Shown: positions 1 through 10,330 of the stretch, one piece after another | Position numbering within the stretch: the first letter of the stretch is position 1 | Layout: each line of letters starts with the position of its first letter | NCBI GenBank assembly: GCA_009746045.1 | Contig: RPFO01000584.1 | Span: forward strand, 1,023,843-1,087,842 | Origin: Mesostigma viride | Taxonomy: Eukaryota > Streptophyta > Mesostigmatophyceae > Mesostigmatales > Mesostigmataceae | Direction: 5' to 3' | DNA length: 64,000 nt | Translations under genes and position numbers: made by a program | Notes under the pieces: generated by a model | Told to the model about the DNA's origin: nothing | What the model saw: the letters and a program-made list of their open reading frames with translations, nothing else | Databases searched by the model: none

Positions 1-429
1 CCGCCTGCGGCCAAAAAGCCTGCAATGCCCCCTCCGATCCCCGCAAACAGTTCCAACACTACCGCACCCTTGGCAAAATCAGGGGCCTGCGGTAAGATTG
101 CAGCAGAAAAATTACCTTGGGCCTCAGAGAAACCCGGTTGCACCAAAGTGAGGCCATGGCTGGCCATCTGAGGAATGGTGATGACGGCTTCAGTCACCCG
201 CTTGCGCATAGCCCGCTGCCGCGTGGACGTCACAGCATCCAGCGACCACTGCGTGCGCATCTTGGCAATGCTCGCCGTTGGCTGAGGCAGCACCGTCCAT
301 GCTTGTCCCACGCCGATGACCCGCCGCCCGTACCTCCACCATGCTGACCTCCACCACGCCCGCAGCCGCGGAAGGGTTGAGGCGTGCAGCCCCGACTGAA
401 GAACTGAAGCATGAGACCGCACACTGGCC

Positions 430-846
430 CGCTTCAGGCAGCCCCATCCCAATCAGGGATGTAAGATGCCTCCTCCGCCCTATAGTCCACCTGAACCATG
501 GCGCGAGCAAGGACATCCACCCCGAGTAGTGCGGAATATCCACCTTGTTGACCACCAGCGCATACGCGGACACGGGTGGTCATGCTAGAGGCGCGCAACG
601 GATTGAAAATCACGTTGACTTTAACCGCCGTCATAGCGTACGGCTTACTAGCGGACCCTGCCAACCTGACACAGACACGGGGCTTTCTACTAAGCCACCG
701 TTCTCGTAGGTCAGGTTCAGCATGGTGGCCAAGTCCGTGCTGATGACTAGCGGCTGAGCACCGCTATCAAGCTTGACTGCGCCAACCAAAGGACATGTCA
801 CCATGTCGCTCCATACATCTCCACAGGCTCCAACTGCTTGGAACGC
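430..846 (-). pseudogene. Retropepsin fragment of the left gypsy element
   Basis: The minus strand at 757-768 encodes Asp-Ser-Gly-Ala in the context KLDSGAQPLVIST, the catalytic triad motif of retropepsins. About 80 codons later, in a different frame, comes ALLGVDVLARA, matching the second hydrophobic-LLG-x-D-x-L signature of the fold. The frame break between them, and a stop after the second piece, mark a dead copy. The order Gag, zinc knuckle, protease agrees with Ty3/gypsy. Confidence 0.7.
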
Positions 847-1513
847 TATGGACGGCTCACCATTGGGTATGGAACCACTGTGGGAACCTGGGGAACTGCA
901 CTAGTGCGCTGCTGGCTACTTGTGCTGACCACTCCCGCTTGCACCACGGGCACTGCGGCTTCTACCGGCTGGCGCCCGTAGGTGACGGACTCAGAACTGC
1001 GCAAGGTGCGCACATCATGCCCATCTGCGAACAACTGGATCTCGGACACAACCGACCCCAGCCACTCAACCCCCTTCTGCCCGAAGGTGTCGACCACCTG
1101 CCGTGCTGAAAACATGGGTACGTCCACAATGAACGGCATTGGGTACACAGGCGCCAAGCGCCTACGCTGCTCCAGCCCAGCCGGGTTTGCATGCTCAAAA
1201 GCAGATTGCACCCCAGCCAGCGGCATAGAAAAGGACACGGGCAACTGCCCGGCAGGCAACATGGGTGCCTGCTGAAAAGAAGGCGGGCTGCGTGCCTGCT
1301 TGCCTTTGGTAGCCTCCGCAGCGTTGATCTCGACGTCACCCGGCATGGGCGCCCAGAATGGGTCCTCCCGGTACACCGTCGCGAATTGGTTGGGGGGCGC
1401 CGTCGCCTCCTCACCATGCTTGATGGCAGCCACCTGGGCTTCCATCGAGTCGGTCTTGCCCGCCATCTCGGCGAAGTGGACCGTCTTGATGCCGGCGGCT
1501 GGACACTTGTTCA

Positions 1514-2273
1514 TCAGGTGCCACTTCGTGTCTGCCCCATGCGGCTTCGTGCAGCGGCTTGGACACTCGCGACTAAGGTGCCCATCCTTGTCGCAAAGGA
1601 AGCAGCCCGATTTGCGCGCATCCGTCCTAGTACCCGTCTGTGAGGACGTGCCCCCCCCAGCTCGCGTCGGGGCGGCAGCGTCTTTGTTGCCGCCAGCGGC
1701 GTTACCCTGGGTTGCATCATGCGATGAGGCGTTGCGAGACCCCCCTTGGTTCCTGCTAGCACCGTGGCCGCCTTGCGGGCCGCTTGTCTTGTGGCAGACG
1801 ACTCACCCGACTTGGCCTTGGTCAGCGCGTCGACCTTGGCCTGCAGCTCGGCCACCACCGTGCTTACCGAGATCCGGCCTTGCGCGTGTCGTCGCATCAT
1901 GGCCCTGACCTCAATGCACAGTGACCGCAATCGCCACGGCTGGCCGTTGGGCGGCGTGGGCAGCTCCATCTCCTTGGAGCTAGCGCTTGCAGCCATTTCT
2001 GACACGCCAGCTTTTCGGACCAGTCCTCCACTTCGCCGGCGAACTCCATGAGGCGCTCGTAAGATTGCTCCGGGGTTTCACCCTCGGCTATCTTGAAACT
2101 GCGCCACTCACGCTCTGCCTTGATGGTCTCCACCGGGTATTCCTGGCGAAGGAGCCCCACAGTTCCTCGGCAGGGTCGACACCATACATGATGTTGTCAT
2201 AGTCGGCTGGCCACGCCCGTCGAAGCCGAACCACACGTCCGTGTGACGCGTGTACAGCGAGACCTCTCTCCAC
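1514..2273 (-). pseudogene. Gag C-terminal part with CCHC zinc knuckle
   Basis: Continues the Gag core in shifted frames: a segment with WPADYDNIMYG, then GLLRQEYPVET followed by EREWRSFKIAEGETPEQSYE, which fits the conserved end of retrotransposon Gag. Near 1556-1600 the minus strand reads CFLCDKDGHLSREC, a perfect CX2CX4HX4C nucleocapsid zinc knuckle. At least three frame changes separate these pieces, two of them next to homopolymer G runs, so the gene cannot be translated as it stands. Confidence 0.75.
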
Positions 2274-3286
2274 TGCTCCACCAGCCTAGCCACTCGCCTC
2301 AGCGTAAGGCCGTGAAAGAAAAAATGCATGTTGTTCATCACAAACTCGTGCATTACAGCGCCTTGCGTAGTCATGTATTGCAGATCAATCCATGACTTGT
2401 ACGCGTTGTAGGCCTGCGCCAGCGTGGCCAGATTGCCGGTTGTGGAGAACTTCTCGCGCATGTCCACCCGTGGTAGGGTGGGCATCTTCGCGCCTTCCGG
2501 TATGAGGCGCACCCTTTGCGGGTACTGCACCCCATCGGCATCCTCCGGCGGTCGCTGAGCTGCGCGTCCCTGCGCCAGCGTGCTTGGTCGTGCTGCCTCC
2601 CGTACTCGGAAAGCCAGCGGCGTGGTTATGTCCTCCATGGGCGGAATGCGCCCGATTGGCACACTTGACCACCGTGCAGTCGACCCGCCGGTCAGCGCCC
2701 CACCGCCTCGCCCAAACGGAATTGAGGCCCCGCCTGGCAGCATGCGTCCTGGTGCACCCCTGCGTGGGTCCATCGCGCGCGCCAGCCCTGCCCCGTTCTC
2801 CTCGTGCAATCCGTCTCGCGCTTGATCGAAAGGCAGGCGCCTGGGCGCCAGCGTATACTCGCCCCGTGGCTGACCATCCGCCTCACCAAGCAAGTCGTGT
2901 TGGGTTAGCGACCCAGCCAAAACCCCCGGTTCCATCGAAGCCCTTCCCGCCGCATTACCTGAGGTTGGCGGCTGGTCCCGCTCCCTCGGCTCCGCGGCAA
3001 CACCACTGGGGCCCGGCATCGATGCCTGCCCGTCCCATGGTGTGGACTGCAGATGACGACCCTCTACGGCCACCAATCTGTCGGTCACTTCCCGCATCTG
3101 CAGCGCCAATTGCTGCTGCAACTGTTGCGACTGTTGCTGCATCTGCGCTTGCATCTGCGCGAACAGCGCCACCATACTCAGCGGCGCTTCTTGGTCGCGA
3201 CTCTCACCCACTGCGGTACGGCGGGAGGAATCCGCCATTCGACCCGGAGCGGACGTGTCGGCATCTGCTCTATTTACATCTGCCAT
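2108..3286 (-). pseudogene. Gag N-terminal part of the left gypsy element
   Basis: The start is taken at the ATG at 3286 (MADVNRADAD), because upstream codons in the same frame look like leader. The first third is low complexity, with a methionine/glutamine-rich stretch (QMQAQMQQQSQQLQQQ) likely to form a coiled coil, followed by proline/arginine-rich linker. From about residue 290 the sequence resembles a Retrotrans_gag core (aromatic and leucine-rich helices around WIDLQY and VEQWREV). The frame is lost near 2240, after which the Gag core continues in another frame. Homology is judged from composition, order and the downstream zinc knuckle, not from a search. Confidence 0.65.
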
Positions 3287-3445
3287 GGCTCGAGTCTGCG
3301 CTCGCGTCAGTGGCATGCACCAGCTGACCGATGGGCAAAACATGAGAACCAACAAGCCTAGGTTTCGCTGAGAAGAAGCAACAACCAAAGGCTTTATAAC
3401 AGGTGTCAAGGATAACGACTCGACTAGCCTGCCAGAAAAAGACAA

Positions 3446-4753
3446 GAGCCAGCAAATTCTGGCTAGTTCTATTTTCTTAAAATCTGTCTCAAGACACTTC
3501 CTTTACAAACTGTCAGCCAGGCCGTTCCCTGTACTGCTGATGGTTGCTAAACACTAAAGCCAACGTCTTGGCTTCGAACAGAAGGAAGCAGACTACCGGG
3601 TAGTCTCTTCGAGTAAAGAAAGGAGGGCTCTCAGCCGAGGACAAGGAACTGTCCCTCGTGCCTGATAACCACCTTATTGCCTCCCCTGCTATAGAATAAT
3701 GCTTTCAAAACACACACTTTGCACAGTCTGATGATGAAGCCGCACATGCGGAGTTTATTGAGAAAGTTAATACAATTACAACACGTTGATAGTCTCAATA
3801 TCGATGCACTCCATGCTCACGAGCCCGCAGTTAGGCAGCGCTCCATGACATGCTACCGGCCTTGCTCCCAAGGAAAGGGAGAAACACGAAGGCCACTAAC
3901 GAGAGACTCGAAGAGACTACACGCTGCGTGAGAGTCCTCTTCGACTATGAACCAAACCATTCGTCATGCCACACGCATGACACACGCCACACTTGTCAGT
4001 CCAGCCAGGAATGCCAAAACTATCTTGCTGCCTGAACCATGCAAATAGAAACCGCATTCCAGTTGCCGTCCTGGCTTTCTACCACACATGCCAACAAAAA
4101 CAGGAAGGCATCCCGACAAATCTAAATTGCTACCCTGTTGCCGATCTCATCTCCTAGAGGCTCCGGCATTTCTGTCCCTGGGAATGTCCGGCATTGAGTC
4201 ACGTCCACCAAGGTCGAAGCATAATATCCTTCAGACAATCTGCACGTTCACACCTTGCGTGTGAGTGGCCCAGCAAACATTGCGTCTAATCGTTCCTTTC
4301 TATCTAGAAGAAATCCCTTTGTAGGGCTGCCAGCGATTTCGCATTCATTCCAGCGATCTGGCTCCGCACCGCAAATTGTCCTTTTCCATTTTCTGTCCAG
4401 TCCTCATAACGTTGACCCGCTATTCTACACCACAAAGACACCTGGCCTGTCAATAGCCTCGGCGCTGTTGAAGTCCAGCAGTCCAGCTTCAGCTCCAGCT
4501 GTCCACTAACACGCGTATGATCCTCTCGACGCTGCGCACTTGTGCTGCCGTCCGCTCAAGTCAGTGCTGCGCGCCCAGCTGTGCCTGGCCCGGCGCGCGT
4601 GCACGTACACTTTCGTCCGCTCTTATGCTGCAAGTGCTAGTGTCCCCCCCGGTCACTAGCCTTTGTCGAAAATGCGTAGAAAACAAATTCCTTGCGCGCA
4701 CGTCACCGGTCTTGTGCATAGTGGGCGCCGCCCGGATGACATAGCTCGCGTCC
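3446..4753. other. Non-coding interval between gypsy and copia relics
   Basis: No convincing reading frame. It should contain the leader and possibly the 5' LTR of the minus-strand gypsy element to the left and the missing 5' part of the plus-strand copia element to the right. No TG...CA repeat pair, primer-binding site or copia integrase motif could be recognised, so both elements are treated as truncated here. Confidence 0.4.
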
Positions 4754-5542
4754 GTGACATCATTCGATGAGACTTGGCGAGCAAATTCTGCTCCCCTGCA
4801 CGTCGCGAGTCCAGATGTCAACTTCCAGCTGCCGGCACCTGAGTCTGCCTCGGAATCTGGCGTGGCGCTGGTACCTTTGCCTGCACCCACTGAGCCTGCA
4901 GTGCTGCCGCCTGTCACTGCTGTGCCTGACTCGGTACCTGATGGTCCGGTCACCAGGGCCAAGGCTCGCCAACAGCTGGGCACTGTCACCGGTGCAGACG
5001 GCAGTGGCAACGCTGAGCATCCTGGTCCGGGTGCTGCTCCTGACTCTGAAATTTCTGATGCGGTGCCGGACGCCGGCAACCAAGTTGCGCAAGGAGTTCC
5101 TGCACCCTCGCCTGCGCCTGCGCCTCAAATTTCGAGTGCAATTGCTTTGCAGCAAGCCATCCACGCACTGCAGCGACCTTCATCTTCAGCACCCAGCAAC
5201 CAGGCAGGGGCGGATTCGGTGATAGCTGCTGCAACGATTGAGGAAAATGTTGGCGATGGCTACTGTCCCTCTAGTGACACATATGGCGCCTATGGTTGGA
5301 CCTCCTCTTCTCAACGTCTTGCTTCTCCTAAGTGGGCCCGTTTTTGCCCACATTACGCTGCTATTCGTGATGTGGTCGAGGATGTATATGCCACTAGTGT
5401 CGACCTGGACGTCCCTAAGTCTTGGCAACAAGCTCGTTCTCTTCCTGCGTGGCAGTCCGCCATGGATAGCGAGATGGCTTCTATTCGTTCTCACAAGGTT
5501 TTTTTCTTTGGTGAGTAGGTCATCTCTTCCTCGTGGCACTTC
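4754..5542 (+). pseudogene. Ty1/copia pol, linker before reverse transcriptase (left half of a split element)
   Basis: A Pro/Ala-rich stretch of about 190 residues is followed by SWQQARSLPAWQSAMDSEMASIRSHKVF, close to the integrase-RT junction of copia Pol (P.sw.qA..lp.W..AMd.E...l..h). A run of seven T near 5500 shifts the frame; one T fewer keeps the copia frame open up to the ACTTC duplication at 5538-5542. The remainder of the same gene resumes at 24570, so the two halves are one gene interrupted by a 19-kb insertion. No integrase is visible upstream. Confidence 0.85.
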
Positions 5543-5754
5543 ATTTGCGCAGCAACTCGTCAGCAGAGCTTGTGAGCTCCTGGTCCTTGCCGGCTGGAAT
5601 GACCCTAGGCTGCTGGCTAGCAACCTTTATCCTCACACCAGGCCTACGACCCTCGATAGGCTCGCCACTCGTCGTGACGACCAAGGTTCGTGTGTGAAGA
5701 CGCTCGTTGCCTCGTTGAGCCTCGAGCTATATGCAACCTCGTTCCATCCTTGTT
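5543..5754 (-). repeat. U5-end fragment of the minus-type LTR
   Basis: Matches the corresponding part of the complete minus LTR at 23916-24569 without a difference I could find, then breaks off after 5754, where the sequence switches to the middle of a plus-type LTR. It carries the true outer left terminus next to the ACTTC duplication. Confidence 0.8.
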
Positions 5755-6039
5755 TGCAAGGTAGCGGTAAGCTGAGCTCTGGCAAGGTAGCGGTGCACTG
5801 TGCGAGGCCGACGGGAGATGCCTTAGGGCACCATGGAAATGAGGTAACATAAAGCTATGGCCTAAGGCAGGTCAAGGCAGTTCTTTGCCGACGCACCGTG
5901 GTTGTCACTTGGAGTGAGCAAGCCAGCGAGAGCGTTACCTGGGGCGAGGAGCAAAGGTTGCAAGCTACGCGACCTAGGTCCTAACAGTTGCGACAAGGAC
6001 CAGGAGCTCACGGCAGCTGCCTGGCCGGCGTCGCTAAAT
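5755..6039 (+). repeat. Truncated 5' LTR of the plus-strand element
   Basis: Corresponds to the last 282 bases or so of the complete 3' LTR at 15528-16189, with about three substitutions seen, suggesting a fairly recent insertion. The LTR ends in ...GTCGCTAAAT, and the internal region begins CGTATTATTG, closely similar to the start of the internal region of the minus element. The U3 part is missing, being replaced by the inverted fragment to its left. Confidence 0.75.
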
Positions 6040-7161
6040 CGTATTATTGTTCCGGGTTTTTGAGAAGAGCTCCGGGAGCAGTGGTTTCTGCTCTGCGACA
6101 GGCACGAGAAGCAATGACGCCAGGCGAGCTAGGCTGCAGGCGGTTATTTTCCTCGGTGCTCGGCAGGGCGGAGACAGTGTTATAATATGATGTCGAGACG
6201 GCCTGATTGACGGGTTTGGTGGTCTTGCTACGTGCTCGGGACTTTCTTGGGCGAAGTTGCTGTGATGTCGCTAGGTGGCGCCAGGTGTTTGCTTGCGTCG
6301 TGGCTAGTTAAAGCTATGGCGAAGGGACTTTGGTGACGCTAGCGGTAGTGAAAGCGGCAAGCGAGACAACCCGTGCGTTTCGGCAGCCAGATCTGTCCAG
6401 TCGGCGAGGAATTGAGCTTTGCCTGGACTGGTGTGGGTTTGAGGATTTATAGCCTGTGCCCTCGTTGCTTGGCAGCATTTCCGGATGAGCGTTTTGGTCG
6501 GCATATTCGTCAGAGCCAGGAGCAGCCTGTCGTTTTCCCTGCCACGCTTGAGGTGGTAGAGGTCTGCAAGGGCTGGACGTCCAGGACGTGTATTGCGGCT
6601 TGTAGAACGACTGAGACCGGAAAGAGCAACTGCAGCTGTCAGAGTGGCAGCAAGCGACTGGTAGCGGCATTGTCACGGCAGTGGTCTACAAAGAAAGCGG
6701 TGGACATTGTGGCGAAGCTTGAGACCTGTGCGGGGAAATCATGCAGGGTGCGTGGTTTGGTATGAGCTCCTTCTGAGGCTTTGTCAACTGTCGAGCGCCT
6801 GGAAGAAAGGCGACCAGTAAGCCGGTGTTGGGGCTAGTTCCTCTGCTTGCAGGATCAGTTCGGCCTACGTCTCTTCGGTCCGGGCGTTGCTTTCATTGCT
6901 GCTACCTTGTATCTGTGTCCATAATGCTTAAGGGCAAGAACGGGGTCGGCGGCGGGAGCAAGGCGGTTGCGACGGAGGGTGAGAGGCGGAAAGCGTCAGT
7001 GCCAGCAGTCGGCCAGCCAGAAGGGGAGACGATTCCCACGATGGAGGGCGTGGCGGGGCAAAAGACGCGGTACCGGAAGCGAAAGGAGGAAGCACGGGGA
7101 AGGAGCGCGCAGAAGGGCCATCGGACAGCTTTGAGCTGGCTGGAGGAGGCCAAGGGAGGGG
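6040..7161 (+). other. Leader of the plus-strand retroelement
   Basis: Lies between LTR and gag. It holds one open frame of 130 codons (6373-6765) with no recognisable domain, and it does not resemble the longer leader of the minus element. No clear primer-binding site (TGG...) follows the LTR, so priming may use an internal tRNA segment; this is inference. Confidence 0.45.
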
Positions 7162-8146
7162 ATGCAGGCCAACGGTGGTAAGACGGCCCGTGTGGCCGAG
7201 GCAGTCGTTCCTCCTCATGTTTCTGTAGACGCTTGGGCTGGGGGTGCTGGGGCTTCTGCTGTGGGTAGTGATGCTCGCGCGTTGCCAGGAACTAGACCCC
7301 ACATAAGTGCTGTAGCCGTGATGAACGGCCAGAAGCCTCTGAAGCCACCCGTGAGTCAGGAGGAGTTAGACAAGTGGTTAGAGGATATGGAGCTAGTCAC
7401 CTACTCCGTAGATCCCACTGTCAATCTCGTCCAGGTGTTCCATGCTTCCTCAGTGAATAGGGATTCTTCTGAGCGTGTGAGGGACAAAGCCAGGTCTGCA
7501 GTGAAGGATAAGCTCTCTTAGGAGCAGTTTCTCCTGGGCCTGCGTCAGGAGTTTTCTGACAAAGTCCTCAACCTCACTAATCACTACAAGCTGGCCTATG
7601 ATGCGTTTGAGATCAGGGGCTCAGTGTGGATGGTCGCAATGCAGCTAGGCTGTTTGCAGATCAGACAGATGGGTCGCTGGCTGCCTTAGAGAGGGTAGTC
7701 TTGAGCATTCGCCCATCTGCCCCTGCTTGTAAACCCATTCAGACCTCAGGTGCTTCAGCCTCCGCTAGCCAGGTGCAGGGGGATGCCCCAGGGCAGGCAG
7801 CCCAGGGAGGTCCTCATCCTAGCAGGCGTCAGAGGGCTGGGAGGCGCAGGGGGGTTGGAAACCAAGGTGGCAAGGGCCAGCAGCAAGGGGCTCAGAACAA
7901 GGGTCAGAAGCAGGCTGGTGGTCACCAAGGGGGGCAGCAGGGGGGGAGGTAGCCAAGGGCAAGGCAAGAGCCAGGGCCAAGGCAACCAGAATAAGCCAGG
8001 CAACCAGAACCAAGGGGGGTCAGAGGAAGGCCCCGGCTGGGAAGGAGGATAAGTGCTTTGGCTGTGGTAAGACAGGTCACTGGCACCGTGATTGCCCTGA
8101 TCTGGCCAATGCTGCAGGAGCAGGTGGTCAGTCCAGGAAGCCGTGA
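7162..8146 (+). pseudogene. Gag of the plus-strand element, broken by an internal stop
   Basis: Parallels the minus copy at 21361-22434: an N-terminal acidic helix (EELDKWLEDMEL), a helical core, a Gly/Gln-rich basic region and a C-terminal CCHC knuckle (CFGCGKTGHWHRDC, near 8055-8095). A TAG at 7519-7521 replaces the tryptophan codon of the minus copy, and part of the core after 7610 is missing. The reading frame ends in TGA at 8144-8146, followed in frame by the pol region, as in the minus copy. Confidence 0.85.
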
Positions 8147-10007
8147 CTTAGTGCAGTGCCCCATGTAAATAGTCAGTCACCCCAGGTGGGGCAGGTGGCA
8201 CTTGTAAAAATGGATGATAGGGGTGCACCTCCTGTTCAGCAGCAGGGGGTTGGGAATACTGATGGGTTTGTTCTTCCACATGATTGCAATGTCGCTGCTG
8301 CAGCAGTGCAATTCCCTGGGCCTGTGGCAGGTACAGGGTCTTCAGTGAGTGTTGGCTCTGGGAGTCAAGCAGCTCAGCTGGAAAGTCCTGCTGGCGCCGA
8401 GGGAACCACTGTTGGCTCTGGGAGTCAAGCTGTGGAGGTCCCTGGTTCCAAGGAGCAGGAGGTGGGTCGTGCGGTCCCGCGCACACAGCCAAGTCCTAGT
8501 TCCTCCTTATGCAGTGAGACTGATAGGGGGTTGAGCTATGCAGCCGCTGGGCATACTCTACACCATGTATTTGGGCACTCTAAACAGGCAGAAATGTTTG
8601 CTTGGAAGCTAGGTAAGCAGCCTCTGTTGGAGGCCTGCACTGCAGCTGCTGAGAACTGTATCTGTCAGGAGAATCAGATTCACCCACCACGGTCCCACGC
8701 TAGAGAGCCTGCTAGAGAGCGGGGAGATATCGAAGTAGATATACAGCACATGCGTGGATTGTATCTGTTGGTGGGGGTGGATAGGTTCAGCCGGTATGGG
8801 CTGTTGACCATCCTGCCTGGCATGGATGAGCATCACTTGTTGTTGGGTCTCCAGTCTTTGTTGCCATGCTTTGGGGTGTACACCTTGGTGCAAGCTGACT
8901 TGCAGTTTGACTGCTTGAGAAAGCATGCTGATCAGCTTCCGTGTAAGCTGGTAGTGGTCCCTAGAGAGAGTCATGGGCAGCAGGGGCTGTAGAGAGATCT
9001 ATCCGTGAGGTAAAGAAAGTGGTGCTAGCAGCAAAGACTGTGCCAGTGGTAGCATCTGCTTTGGAAAAGGCAGCCTGGTGCAAGGGGATTGAGGAACAGC
9101 TTAACCACAGGGTAAACTATTACTATGATGGTGGGGCAGTCTCTCCCTTAGCAGCGCAGTTTGGGTTGTTATCCCCAGAGGTAGTGGGTGCCTGCCTGAG
9201 AAAGGCAGATAGAGTGTTTGCTCGGCTGTGGCGCAAGGACAAGGGCTGGAAAATGCTGAGGCCCCTTGTGGGAATGGGGGTCAGGATGTGGAAGGAGCCA
9301 TCAATACCAGGCAAGCGTGGCAAGTGGCAGGATGGGCTGGTAACCCAGTTGGATGAGGCCAACCATTCTTGTCTGGTAGCCTTGGACAGGGATCCTAGGC
9401 GCGTGTACAGGTTGTCCTGGGCTCATATCCGAGAGAAAAGGCCAAGTGCAATCTGGCCTGTAGACGGCCCTGAGCCTCCCTTGGAGGTTGAGGCTCAGGA
9501 GGAGAGCCAGGCAGTAGATGCTAACCCTCCATGCTTGGATGATGGTCTGTCCTGGATGGACGAGGGTGAGCTGGAATCTGCTGCATCAACTGTCACAAGG
9601 CCAGTAGGGGGCCAGGGCTGGACCAAAGCCCAAGGGGCTCCTCATGGAGGACGTCATCCGGGCATTGATGAGCGGCAAGCGTGATCCCAAGGTATCTAAG
9701 CTCACGGGGTGGGGGTCATGCTGGGCAGCAACATTAGAGGTGGATACCAACTCGCAGGTGTCCATTCTGAGGGCTGAGGATGCTGCAAGGTTGCAGATGT
9801 CTGTAGCCGGTTGCCCAGCCGTGTCTGATTTCTCGAGGAATGTGTCCATGAAAGTTCTGGGGGAGGTGAGTGTGCCTATTCTGGGGGTGCCCACGGTGTT
9901 CTGTGTGGTAGAGGGCTATGAGGGTCCAGCCATACTGGGGCAGAATTTCTTATGCCAGCCGGAGGTGACGATAACCTCTGAGGAATTGGCACTAGAAGGG
10001 CAGGGTA
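8147..10007 (+). pseudogene. Pol of the plus-strand element, part 1: integrase then protease
   Basis: After the gag UGA the frame runs through a variable linker, an HHCC-like zinc region (HHVFGHSK...CICQ), an integrase core with Asp in EVDIQH and QADLQF, and the catalytic-Glu region. There a one-base deletion near 8988, relative to the minus copy, produces a false stop. The frame resumes with the integrase C-terminal beta domain (WKMLRPLVGMGVRMWKEP) and continues into a retropepsin-like domain (EVDTNSQVSIL...AILGQNFL). At 10008 it is cut by a CACTA-ended element and continues at 13249. Confidence 0.85.
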
Positions 10008-10020
10008 CACTAGGAACTCG

Positions 10021-10330
10021 GCTTTGAGAATGGGTGAGAAAAGGTGAGAAAAAGGGTGAGATGGGTGAGAAAAAGGGTGAGAAATGGGTGAGAATGGGTG
10101 AGAAAAGTGAGAAAATAGGGTGAGAAATGGGTGAGAATGGGTGAGAAAAGGGCAATCTCACCCGGGTGAGATTGCCCCAAAAAGGTGAAAAAAGGGGAAA
10201 AACGTGAGAAAAATCTCAAAAAACAGGACGTGAGATAAGTGAGAAAAACGGGAGGTGTGAAACGTGAGAAAAGTGAGAAAAACAGGACGTGAGAAAAGTG
10301 AGAAAAGTGAGAAAACACAGCGCTGAAAAA
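10021..10330. repeat. Left subterminal array, GTGAGAAAA-type units
   Basis: Dozens of degenerate copies of GTGAGAAA(A)/GGGTGAGAAT. Subterminal repeats of this kind are the transposase-binding regions of CACTA elements; their role here is inferred. The open frames rich in Phe/Ser/His that cover this stretch are products of the repeat. Confidence 0.8.

Larger units (their letters stand above)
1..3445 (-). mobile_element. Decayed Ty3/gypsy-like retrotransposon, gag-protease part
   Basis: On the minus strand, reading from 3445 down, there is a glutamine-rich Gag start, a Gag core, a CCHC zinc knuckle near 1600 and a retropepsin near 430-770, which is the gag-PR order of Ty3/gypsy. RT, RNase H and integrase would lie left of position 1 and are outside the window. 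Several frame changes, including one beside an eight-G run near 1660, show that it is a relic. No LTR boundary could be fixed. Bases 1-430 hold only a degenerate continuation of the same strand. Confidence 0.8.

Noticed and set aside
1514-2160. CATG/CTAG insertion as cause of the frame breaks in the left gypsy gag
   Set aside because: The shifts here are of the wrong size for one tetramer and sit at homopolymers; a CTAG near 1980 alone does not restore a sensible frame.
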